The position numbers and the translations under genes are program-made. Source: Chryseobacterium gleum (GTDB taxonomy: Bacteria; Bacteroidota; Bacteroidia; Flavobacteriales_D; Crocinitomicaceae). From it: a DNA stretch of 64,000 nucleotides. The notes beneath the pieces were generated by a model. That model was not told the origin of the DNA and did no database searches. It saw nothing but the letters and a program-made list of their open reading frames with translations. This document shows positions 8,620-16,303 of this stretch, in pieces. The stretch covers positions 248,001 through 312,000 of the forward strand of contig CAMAXI010000002.1 of assembly GCA_945862165.1 (NCBI GenBank). Direction: 5' to 3'. The first letter of the stretch is position 1, and each line of letters starts with the position of its first letter.

Positions 8620-10350
8620 CTACTCACTCATCCGAATATCCTTCAAATTCAACTGTATCGTTGTTTTTTCCTTCCAGGTGTTGGATTCAATGGTATAGAG
8701 AATATCGCAGGGTTTACCGGATTGTAGGAGGTCAAATAATTCAGTCATACGGAAACCGATTGCAGGAATTTTTCGTTGTTGAGTGCCTTCTGTGAAAACT
8801 GCTTTGATGTGTTCGCCTTTTAAAAGTGTAGCTTCGCATACTTCCACTCTTTTAGTACGAAAGATTGGTTTCCTGTTTCCTGGTCCGTAAGGTTCCATTT
8901 GATTGAGCAAACGGGAAAATTTAGGAAGTTGGAAATTTGCTTCATTGACTTCAAAAAGTTCATCAAATGAAAGGTCGGAATCAATTATGATCTCCTCTGT
9001 TTTTTCTTCTTGAAGTAGGAGTTGATCTACTACTGTTTCAAATTTTTCTCTGAATAACTCGTAATTATCTGGATGGAGTGTCATCCCAGCAGCAAAGGTG
9101 TGACCACCAAATTGTTCCAATATATCTTCACAATGTGTTAGGGCTTCATGAATATCAAGGCCTATTATACTTCGTGCAGAGCCTGTCAATTTACCATTCG
9201 ACTCGGTCAATACAATCGTTGGTTTATAATGTGTTTCTATCAATCTGGATGCTACAATACCAATCACTCCTTTGTGCCATTTTTTACTAAATACTACAGT
9301 AGTTTTACGCTGACTAAATGAAATATCTTCTTCAATTTGTTGTAATGCTTCGAAGGTAATTTGGGCGTCTAATTCGCGACGTTCTTGATTGTCTAACTCA
9401 ATACTCGTTGCGATTTCTTGAATTACGGTATTATTCGTAGAAATCATTAATTCCACCGCTTTTCTACCCGATTGAATTCGTCCTGCAGCATTGATGCGTG
9501 GCGCAAGGACAAATACCACATCTTCTAATTTGAGAGGCAATTGTTTGTTTGCTATTTGTAATAAGGCCACGACACCTTTGCGCGGCGATGTATTGAGTTT
9601 TTGTAACCCATGGTAACAAAGTATGCGGTTTTCCTCCGTAATAGGAACAATATCTGCTCCGATACTAATAGCTAAAAGGTCTAGTTGATCCAATAATAAT
9701 TGTTCATCCCAATTATTGGTTTGTTGGAGTGCTTGAAGTAATTTAAATCCTACTCCACAACCCGACAAGCCTTTGTATGGATAACTACACTCTTTTTGCA
9801 TTGGATCTAGAATGATGGCTTCCGGTAACTCTTCTCCAGGATGGTGGTGGTCGCAGACAATGAAATCAATTCCTAAGGAATTCGCATAGGCGATTTTATC
9901 CACCGCGCGAATACCACAATCTAAAGAAATAATTAGTGAAACACTGTTAGCTTTAGCAGTATCAATTCCTTGTGTGCTTATTCCATATCCTTCTGCATAA
10001 CGATCCGGGATGTAAGATTCCAAATTTTTGTAATAGGAATGAAGGACATTCCACATTACTGCAACTGCGGTGGTGCCGTCCACATCGTAATCTCCGAACA
10101 ACATAATTCGTTCTTTGTTGATGAAAGCCTGATTGATGCGTTTGACAGCACGATCCATATTCAGCATCAAAAACGGGTCGTTGATTAAGGACCAATCTGG
10201 ACGAAAAAAAGCACGTGCTTGCTCGAAATTTTGGATGTCGCGTTGGACTAGAATTTTTGCAAATGTGGTTGGAATGTTTAGTTCAGTTTGTAGATTTTGA
10301 ATTTGCTGTAAGGTTGGTGTTTCTTTTACTTTCCAAATTTTGTTACTCAT
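8620..10350 (-). CDS. recJ: Single-stranded-DNA exonuclease RecJ
   Basis: A 5'-3' single-strand exonuclease of the DHH superfamily acting in recombinational and mismatch repair. At 576 residues it is of normal length. DHH motifs in order: FGDYDVDGTTA (~80-90), DCGI (~145), and DHHHPGEELP (~165-174), which supply the metal-binding Asp/His residues. The DHHA1 domain follows with GSARSIIGLDIHEAL and FGGHTFAAGMTL (~390-425), then the OB-fold C-terminus. It is convergent with asd and divergent from the GT9 gene; no exact TAnnTTTG box was found upstream. Confidence 0.96.
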   Translation of the reverse strand: MSNKIWKVKETPTLQQIQNLQTELNIPTTFAKILVQRDIQNFEQARAFFRPDWSLINDPFLMLNMDRAVKRINQAFINKERIMLFGDYDVDGTTAVAVMWNVLHSYYKNLESYIPDRYAEGYGISTQGIDTAKANSVSLIISLDCGIRAVDKIAYANSLGIDFIVCDHHHPGEELPEAIILDPMQKECSYPYKGLSGCGVGFKLLQALQQTNNWDEQLLLDQLDLLAISIGADIVPITEENRILCYHGLQKLNTSPRKGVVALLQIANKQLPLKLEDVVFVLAPRINAAGRIQSGRKAVELMISTNNTVIQEIATSIELDNQERRELDAQITFEALQQIEEDISFSQRKTTVVFSKKWHKGVIGIVASRLIETHYKPTIVLTESNGKLTGSARSIIGLDIHEALTHCEDILEQFGGHTFAAGMTLHPDNYELFREKFETVVDQLLLQEEKTEEIIIDSDLSFDELFEVNEANFQLPKFSRLLNQMEPYGPGNRKPIFRTKRVEVCEATLLKGEHIKAVFTEGTQQRKIPAIGFRMTELFDLLQSGKPCDILYTIESNTWKEKTTIQLNLKDIRMSE

Positions 10351-10469
10351 GTAGTGTTTTTGTTAATTTTTACTTTAAGTTAGTGAATAATATCATTTGG
10401 CTGTTTATTTATTCAAGAAAAAAACCACTGGAATACATTTCTAGCGGAACTTACTATTAAATTTACACC

Positions 10470-11447
10470 ATGAAGATTTTGGTTGTACGTTTTAGTTCTA
10501 TTGGTGACATTGTGTTGACTACACCTGTTGTTCGTTGTCTAAAACAGCAACTTCCTGGGGTTGAAATCCATTTTTTAACCAAAAAAAAGTTTGCGGGAAT
10601 TCTTTCTTCGAATCCATATATTGACAAACTTCATACCATTGATCGTTCCATTAACGAAGTACTCTCTACCTTAAAAACGGAGAAATTTGACTTTGTGGTT
10701 GACTTACATACCAATTTACGCACAAAAAGTTTGCTTTGGAAATTACGTGTTCCTTCCGCTAGTTTTCCAAAATTGAATTTCAAAAAGTGGTTGTATGTAC
10801 GTTTTAAATTCAACAAGTTACCCGACACACACATCGTAGAACGTTATTTTGAAACCGTTAAAAGTCTAGGCGTTAAGAATGATCAGCAAGCTTGTGATTA
10901 TTTCATTGCTTCCGAAGATCATGTGGATACAACTACCATAGGTTTGGAACCTAATTCCTATATTGCATTTGCAATTGGCGCACAATTCGCAACCAAACGT
11001 ATGCCGACCAATAAACTTATCGAAGTCTGTAACGCCATCGGAAAACCTGTCGTTTTACTTGGAGGACCAGAGGATGCTGAAATTGCTAACTCCATTATTT
11101 CACAGTCTACAGGGAACATACAATCACAATGTGGAACGTTACGCTTGGGGCAATCTGCAAGCGTGGTTCAACAAGCGCAACTATTAGTTACCCACGACAC
11201 CGGATTGATGCATATTGCTTCTGCGTTTAACAAACGAATCGTTAGCATTTGGGGGAATACTACTCCAGCATTGGGAATGTATCCATATATGCCGCAAAAC
11301 AGCAAAAATTACAGCATACATCAAGTAGAGGGATTAGAATGTAGACCATGTTCTAAAATTGGATTTCAAGCGTGTCCCAAAAAGCATTTTTCGTGTATGC
11401 ATTTACAAGATGTAGGAAAAATTGTAGCGGAGATAAACCGTTTATAA
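10470..11447 (+). CDS. Glycosyltransferase family 9 (heptosyltransferase-like)
   Basis: Family 9 enzymes transfer heptose from ADP-heptose onto the lipid A-core. The 325-residue product starts MKILVVRFSSIGDIVLTTPV, the family N-terminal signature. The nucleotide-sugar half contains THDTGLMHIASAFNKRIVSIWG (~240-260), with the expected D-TG-MHIA motif. Cysteines near the C-terminus (CRPCSKIGFQACPKKHFSC) form a conserved cluster of this Bacteroidota subgroup. The HldD homologue at 28 kb could provide its donor. A near-consensus TAAATTTA box ends 4 nt before the ATG. The exact acceptor position is not assignable. Confidence 0.87.
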   Translation: MKILVVRFSSIGDIVLTTPVVRCLKQQLPGVEIHFLTKKKFAGILSSNPYIDKLHTIDRSINEVLSTLKTEKFDFVVDLHTNLRTKSLLWKLRVPSASFPKLNFKKWLYVRFKFNKLPDTHIVERYFETVKSLGVKNDQQACDYFIASEDHVDTTTIGLEPNSYIAFAIGAQFATKRMPTNKLIEVCNAIGKPVVLLGGPEDAEIANSIISQSTGNIQSQCGTLRLGQSASVVQQAQLLVTHDTGLMHIASAFNKRIVSIWGNTTPALGMYPYMPQNSKNYSIHQVEGLECRPCSKIGFQACPKKHFSCMHLQDVGKIVAEINRL

Positions 11448-11448
11448 T

Positions 11449-11856
11449 ATGAATGATCAAAAACAAAGAACTTATACATATCCATTATTTACCTGGATAC
11501 TAACCATATTAATTGCACCTCTTTTTCTGGTTATAATTAGTATTATTAAATATGGATTTAGAAACAATCGATTTTTCGAAATTTTCGAAGTGTTATCCGT
11601 TTTTTTTATTCTCGGTGGGCTTTATTCATTACCAACTCTTTTAGTTTTTCTAATTAACTACTATTTTTTGACACAAAGAAATGTATCGAATTTACTAATA
11701 AGAAGTATATCTATGTTTATAGTTTATCTTTGTATCTATCTCACATTTTTATTTATTGGAGGATCTGAATCTATGAAATTAACCCTCGTTTATGGTATTA
11801 CAATGACTATTTTAGTTTGGATTGTTAAAATTAAACAACACAATAAAACACTATAG
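11449..11856 (+). CDS. Small four-helix membrane protein, unknown function
   Basis: A 135-residue protein starting one base after the GT9 stop codon, so almost certainly co-transcribed with it. It has about four hydrophobic segments (~15-35, 48-70, 80-105, 112-130) separated by short polar loops and a basic C-terminus (KIKQHNKTL). I recognise no family. Its 3' end overlaps the convergent gene by 6 bp. Confidence 0.7.
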   Translation: MNDQKQRTYTYPLFTWILTILIAPLFLVIISIIKYGFRNNRFFEIFEVLSVFFILGGLYSLPTLLVFLINYYFLTQRNVSNLLIRSISMFIVYLCIYLTFLFIGGSESMKLTLVYGITMTILVWIVKIKQHNKTL

Positions 11857-12687
11857 ATTTCCACACGCCTCTTCTCCCAACACGCCAAGAGAACGAAGAA
11901 TTTGATACATGACTTCCCCATTGAGTGCTTCAAAAGTAGAAGCCTTTAATTTCTTTGAATTTTCAAGCGACTGAACAAACAAATAGGTATTGTTTAGAAA
12001 TTCTACATAGCCGATATACCACGCGTGTTGTTTGCCGTTTTGTAAACCTGTTACTTTGAAGGTATACACGTTTTTATTTACCAATTTAGTTAGGCGAAAC
12101 GTCGACTTTACCAATCGAATATTCTCAAAGGAGAATGGTAAGTTATAGTAGTACAACTTTTTCAGTAAATCGAATTGTTGTTTGGTGGAAATCTTTAGGC
12201 TATTGTTGTTCCAAAATACAGTTGTTCCTCCAGAAATATCTCTGTTACCATAATTTAGAAGATTTAACCAATTTTGTATCTTTTCCTGTTTTAATCTACG
12301 TGCATTCACCGAGAAAAAAACTGGATTATCCGACTTCAATGCTTTGATTAGATTGTCATTCGTTAAGGTGTCATCTCCATTTGGAGTCTCATAATTTTTG
12401 ATAACACCACTTTCTAAACCGATTAATCCTGCATATAAATGAAAAGAATTATTTGGAGTTTGTAAGGTTTGTATTTTTATGGTATCGCTGTAATAATAGC
12501 TATTCTTACTTTGATTAAAAACCACACATGCACCAGTTACTCCAAATTTTTTATAAATGGAATCTAGTTTTAGGTGTTGTTCGTGATAGGATTTTTGAGC
12601 GAACAAATTTTGAGAAGTAAAGGATATAGAACCCCAAACAAAAATTAAAAAAAACAAGAAATTTGAAAATCTAATCGAATAATTCAA
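11851..12687 (-). CDS. Class D beta-lactamase-like protein lacking catalytic residues
   Basis: A 278-residue protein with a signal peptide (cleavage near LFAQ). Over its length it follows OXA-type class D beta-lactamases: LIGLESGVIKN, NYGNRDISGG (146-155), FW (158-159), NSLKIS, YIGYVEF. The active-site positions are changed. PASTFK is PNNSFH here (Ser to Asn80, Lys to His83), SxV is SDN (119-121), and KTG is VTG (212-214). The acylated serine and the lysine that would be carboxylated are both missing, so hydrolysis or acylation by the known mechanism is not expected. The frame is intact, which suggests a maintained non-enzymatic role such as ligand binding or signalling. The homology call rests on my own alignment from memory. 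Confidence 0.75.
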   Translation of the reverse strand: MNYSIRFSNFLFFLIFVWGSISFTSQNLFAQKSYHEQHLKLDSIYKKFGVTGACVVFNQSKNSYYYSDTIKIQTLQTPNNSFHLYAGLIGLESGVIKNYETPNGDDTLTNDNLIKALKSDNPVFFSVNARRLKQEKIQNWLNLLNYGNRDISGGTTVFWNNNSLKISTKQQFDLLKKLYYYNLPFSFENIRLVKSTFRLTKLVNKNVYTFKVTGLQNGKQHAWYIGYVEFLNNTYLFVQSLENSKKLKASTFEALNGEVMYQILRSLGVLGEEACGNL

Positions 12688-12740
12688 AATAAACTACATA
12701 AATTAACCATTTCAAAAATAACTAAAAATAACTTACACCA

Positions 12741-13613
12741 ATGATAGACTATAATCCGCGAAATTGGCTTACACTAATTTTCGCACTTCATAAAAGCGAC
12801 ACATTACGAATGCTTTGGAAAGAGTTAATATACATGGGTATATTTACCTTGCTTATCGCTTTTTTAAAAATTCATTTTTTCCCAAAAGTCGATTATTTAG
12901 ACAAATTAATTGCCGTTTACTCCCTTATAGGATTTGTGATTTCATTGCTTTTAGTGTTCAGAACAAATACAGCCTATGATCGTTGGTGGGAAGGAAGAAG
13001 AAAGTGGGGAGAATTAGTAAATGATACCCGAAATTTTTCTGTAAAATTAAATGCTATGGTTTCAAATACAGATGAAAAGAAAGAATTTGCACGTCTCATT
13101 CATTTATTTGTTTTTTCCATGAAAGAACACTTACGAAAAGGTGTTTTAATAGATGAATTGCCTTTTACAGAAAATGAAAAACTACAATTGAATACATCTA
13201 AACACATACCAACAACTGTTGTGGGTTGGATATATGCTAAAATTCATATTTTAGTAAAAGAAGGTAAATTATACAAAGAGGATTTAATAGTATTGGATAA
13301 AAATTTAAATGGTTTCTTAGAAGCATGTGGCGCATGTGAGCGTATAAAAAACACGCCTATTCCATTTTCTTACTCTTTGTTTATAAAGAAATTTATATTC
13401 ATCTATGTATTGACTTTACCGCTTGCCTTTGTCTCTGTATTTGGATATTTATCGGCCTTAATAGCAACATTTGTTTTTTATGTATTGGTAAGTATGGAAG
13501 TATTGGCAGAAGAAATTGAAGATCCATTTGGCGATGATGATAACGACTTACCAACGGACCAATTATCCCAAAAAATGAAAGAAATATCTGAAAGTATATT
13601 GATCCAAAAATAA
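12741..13613 (+). CDS. Bestrophin/UPF0187-family membrane channel protein
   Basis: A 290-residue protein of the bestrophin (RFP-TM) family. Bacterial members form pentameric ion channels in the inner membrane. The conserved N-terminal block is present: FRTNTAYDRWWEGRRKWGEL at ~75-94 after two membrane helices (~28-46, 53-72). Two further helices lie near 215-255, followed by DPFGDDDNDLP, the acidic cluster found at the equivalent place in the family. It diverges from the class D-like gene with a ~50-bp gap. A hairpin terminator follows. Ion selectivity cannot be read from the sequence. Confidence 0.88.
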   Translation: MIDYNPRNWLTLIFALHKSDTLRMLWKELIYMGIFTLLIAFLKIHFFPKVDYLDKLIAVYSLIGFVISLLLVFRTNTAYDRWWEGRRKWGELVNDTRNFSVKLNAMVSNTDEKKEFARLIHLFVFSMKEHLRKGVLIDELPFTENEKLQLNTSKHIPTTVVGWIYAKIHILVKEGKLYKEDLIVLDKNLNGFLEACGACERIKNTPIPFSYSLFIKKFIFIYVLTLPLAFVSVFGYLSALIATFVFYVLVSMEVLAEEIEDPFGDDDNDLPTDQLSQKMKEISESILIQK

Positions 13614-13624
13614 AATTAAAGGAA

Positions 13625-13660
13625 ACTAAAAAGGCGACTCTCACGAATCGCCTTTTTAGT
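13625..13660. terminator. Hairpin terminator between the bestrophin gene and hpd
   Basis: A 13-bp perfect stem (ACTAAAAAGGCGA / TCGCCTTTTTAGT) with a 10-nt loop lies just past the bestrophin stop codon. A/T tracts on both sides suit both converging genes. Confidence 0.85.
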
Positions 13661-13724
13661 TATGGATTATGGATTATGAATGGATAGATTAAAATTTATA
13701 ATTCATCATCCATCCTTTATAATC
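13661..13724. repeat. Degenerate GGATTATGAAT inverted-repeat element
   Basis: TATGGATTATGGATTATGAA is followed after ~25 bp by TTCATCATCCATCC and TATAATCC, an imperfect inverted repeat between convergent genes. It resembles the perfect element at 61411-61453. Confidence 0.45.
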
Positions 13725-13725
13725 C

Positions 13726-14886
13726 CTAAAGAGTTCCTCTTTTTGCTTGTTCTCTTTCGATAGATTCAAACAAGGCTTTAAAGTTACCTGCTCCGAATCC
13801 TTTAGCGCCCATACGTTGGATTATTTCAAAGAATAAGGTTGGTCTATCTTCTACTGGTTTTGTAAAGATTTGTAACAAATATCCTTCTTCATCCGCATCC
13901 ACAAGGATAGATAATCTTTGAAGTTCCTTGATATCTTCTTTCATTATATCCATATGTACTCCTAAACGTCCTGGAATCTCATCGTAATATGCTTGAGGTG
14001 GTGGTGGTAAAAATTCAATTCCACGTGCTCTTAATTCACGTACAGTTGCAATAACATCATCTGTAGCTACAGCGATGTGTTGAACTCCTGGACCTTCATA
14101 GAAATCTAAATATTCTTCAATTTGAGAACGTTTGTTTCCTTTAGCTGGTTCGTTGATTGGGAATTTAATACGACCGTTACCGTTCGACATTACTTTACTC
14201 ATTAACGCAGAATATTCTGTGTGAATTTGTTTGTCATCAAACGAAAGGAAGTTAACAAATCCCATTACATCTTCGTACCATTTTACCCAAGTATTCATTT
14301 CACCCCAACCAACATTTCCAACCATGTGGTCGATGAATTTTAAACCTACTGGTGCTGGGTTATAATCGGATTTCCATTCTACGAAACCAGGTAAGAAAGA
14401 ACCAGTATAGTTTTTGCGTTCTACGAACATGTGAACCGTTTCTCCGTAAGTATAAATACCTGCACGAACCGTTTCTCCATTTTCGTCTTTTTCTACCGTT
14501 GGTTCTTGGTACGATCTAGCACCACGTTTGATAGTTTCTTTGTATGCTTGACGTGCGTCGTCTACCCACAGAGCAACAACTTTTACACCGTCACCATGTT
14601 TTTTCACGTGCTCACCAATAGGAGAATCACTTGTTAACGCAGTAGTTAAAACTAAACGAATTTTATCTTGTTTCAATACATAAGAAACACGATCCGTAAG
14701 ACCAGTTTCTAAACCAGCATATGCATAGGATTGAAATCCAAAAGCTGTCTTGTAAAAGTGAGCCGCTTGTTTTGCATTCCCAACATAAAACTCTACGTAA
14801 TCTGTTCCTAATAATGGAAGGAAATCTTGTGCACCTTCGAAGATTTTCTCTAAACCGTATTCTACGTTTTTGATTTCTTTACTCAT
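13726..14886 (-). CDS. hpd: 4-hydroxyphenylpyruvate dioxygenase
   Basis: A non-haem Fe(II) enzyme converting 4-hydroxyphenylpyruvate to homogentisate in tyrosine catabolism. The 386-residue product has two vicinal-oxygen-chelate halves (YVEFYVGNAKQAAHFY near residue 30; FIDHMVGNV near 185). The iron ligands are visible as His in FIDHMV, His in GVQHIAVATDD, and Glu in FFEIIQRMG near the C-terminus. The conserved tail GFGAGNFKALFESIE is present. It lies 24 nt downstream of hmgA on the same strand, an operon encoding consecutive pathway steps. Confidence 0.97.
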   Translation of the reverse strand: MSKEIKNVEYGLEKIFEGAQDFLPLLGTDYVEFYVGNAKQAAHFYKTAFGFQSYAYAGLETGLTDRVSYVLKQDKIRLVLTTALTSDSPIGEHVKKHGDGVKVVALWVDDARQAYKETIKRGARSYQEPTVEKDENGETVRAGIYTYGETVHMFVERKNYTGSFLPGFVEWKSDYNPAPVGLKFIDHMVGNVGWGEMNTWVKWYEDVMGFVNFLSFDDKQIHTEYSALMSKVMSNGNGRIKFPINEPAKGNKRSQIEEYLDFYEGPGVQHIAVATDDVIATVRELRARGIEFLPPPPQAYYDEIPGRLGVHMDIMKEDIKELQRLSILVDADEEGYLLQIFTKPVEDRPTLFFEIIQRMGAKGFGAGNFKALFESIEREQAKRGTL

Positions 14887-14910
14887 TGTTTGTAGTGTTA
14901 AATAATTAAA

Positions 14911-16071
14911 TTAATCTTCTAACCAACTAGTTAGGTAATCTTTATCTGCTATATCCACTGCAGCTTGTGTTATTTTTAATGGTCTAAACGTATCTACCAT
15001 CACTGCTAATTCTGCAGTTTCTTTTTGGCCAATACTACGTTCCATTGCACCCGGGTGAGGTCCATGAGGAATTCCACCTGGATGAAGCGAGATATATCCT
15101 TTTTCTACATGATTTCTAGACATAAAGTCTCCATCTACGTAGTACAATACTTCATCTGAATCGATATTACTGTGGTTATAAGGCGCAGGAATCGATTTTG
15201 GATGATAATCATACAAGCGTGGAACAAAGGAACAAATCACATAGTTATGCGCTTCAAACGTTTGGTGTACTGGGGGTGGTTGGTGCACACGACCAGTTAT
15301 AGGTTCAAAATTATGAATCGAGAAAGCATATGGGAAATTGAAACCATCCCATCCTACAACATCAAAAGGATGCGTTGCATACACTAATTCGTGTAGTACA
15401 TTCTCTTTTTTGATTTTAATTAAGAAATCCCCTTTTTCATCAAATGTTTCTAATTCAGTTGGCATTTTTAAATCACGCTCACAAAAAGGAGAATGTTCTA
15501 ATAATTGACCGAAATCATTTCTATATCTTTTAGGCGTAACTACAGGACTAAAAGATTCTACGATAAACAAACGATTGTCTTCCGTATCAAAATCAATTTG
15601 ATAGATAATCCCACGAGGAATTACCAGATAATCGCCATATACAAAATCGATATTTCCTAAAAAAGTTCGCAGCTTACCAGAACCTTTATGAATAAAGATT
15701 ACTTCGTCCGCATCCGCATTTTTATAAAAATAGCTTCGTAAAGATTTTTTCGGTGCAGCTAAAGCAATGTTTAAGTCATTATTAAACAATACAATTGTAC
15801 GACTCTCTAGAAAATCTTCTTTTGGAGCAATTTCAAAACCTCGCAACATTTGGGAGGAAATGTTTTTATCAATTGCTGCAACAGGCGTTAAATCAACCGG
15901 TTTTGAAACCGATCGTACTTGTGTTGGTCTGTGTACATGGTATAACAAGGATGCAAATCCATGAAACCCTTCCGTACCAAACAACTGTTCATAGTAATAT
16001 CCACCTTCCGGCTTTTCAAACGTAGTGTGACGTTTAGCAGGGAACTTACCAAGTTTCGCGTAAAAAGGCAT
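14911..16071 (-). CDS. hmgA: Homogentisate 1,2-dioxygenase
   Basis: Opens the ring of homogentisate to maleylacetoacetate, the step after hpd. The 386-residue product is shorter than animal enzymes (~445) but usual for bacteria of this phylum. The C-terminal cupin carries the expected iron ligands: a His/Glu pair in HSNIDSDEVLYY and a His in the HPGGIPHGPHPG loop. The upstream gene of a two-gene operon with hpd. A TAAATTTG box about 75 nt upstream is a candidate promoter. Genes for the next two steps (maleylacetoacetate isomerase, fumarylacetoacetase) are not in the window. Confidence 0.95.
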   Translation of the reverse strand: MPFYAKLGKFPAKRHTTFEKPEGGYYYEQLFGTEGFHGFASLLYHVHRPTQVRSVSKPVDLTPVAAIDKNISSQMLRGFEIAPKEDFLESRTIVLFNNDLNIALAAPKKSLRSYFYKNADADEVIFIHKGSGKLRTFLGNIDFVYGDYLVIPRGIIYQIDFDTEDNRLFIVESFSPVVTPKRYRNDFGQLLEHSPFCERDLKMPTELETFDEKGDFLIKIKKENVLHELVYATHPFDVVGWDGFNFPYAFSIHNFEPITGRVHQPPPVHQTFEAHNYVICSFVPRLYDYHPKSIPAPYNHSNIDSDEVLYYVDGDFMSRNHVEKGYISLHPGGIPHGPHPGAMERSIGQKETAELAVMVDTFRPLKITQAAVDIADKDYLTSWLED

Positions 16072-16145
16072 AAAACTTTTGTCTTTTTAAATAATTAATA
16101 AACAACTTCTCACTATGAATTTAATAAATAAATAAAGAAGTAGAA

Positions 16146-16153
16146 CAAATTTA
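16146..16153 (-). promoter_or_regulatory. Candidate -7 box for hmgA-hpd
   Basis: The minus strand reads TAAATTTG, an exact TAnnTTTG match 74 nt before the hmgA ATG in the 232-bp divergent gap with the AsmA-like gene. The plus-strand near-match TAATTTCG at 16272-16279 would serve the other gene. Confidence 0.45.
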
Positions 16154-16303
16154 GGATTTGATTTGCAATTCTGCAACAAAATGAAAGCAACGTGTTTAAA
16201 CAAATAAGATATAAACGTTTGAAAGTGTTAAATTTTTAAAAATTACAAATCAAATAGAATATAAAAGTACTTAATTTCGTTACCACATTTAAAATCTAAA
16301 AAA

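Noticed and set aside
10215-10460. 81-residue plus-strand ORF upstream of GT9
   Set aside because: Mostly antisense to the recJ 5' end with an intergenic tail; no ribosome site or family resemblance.
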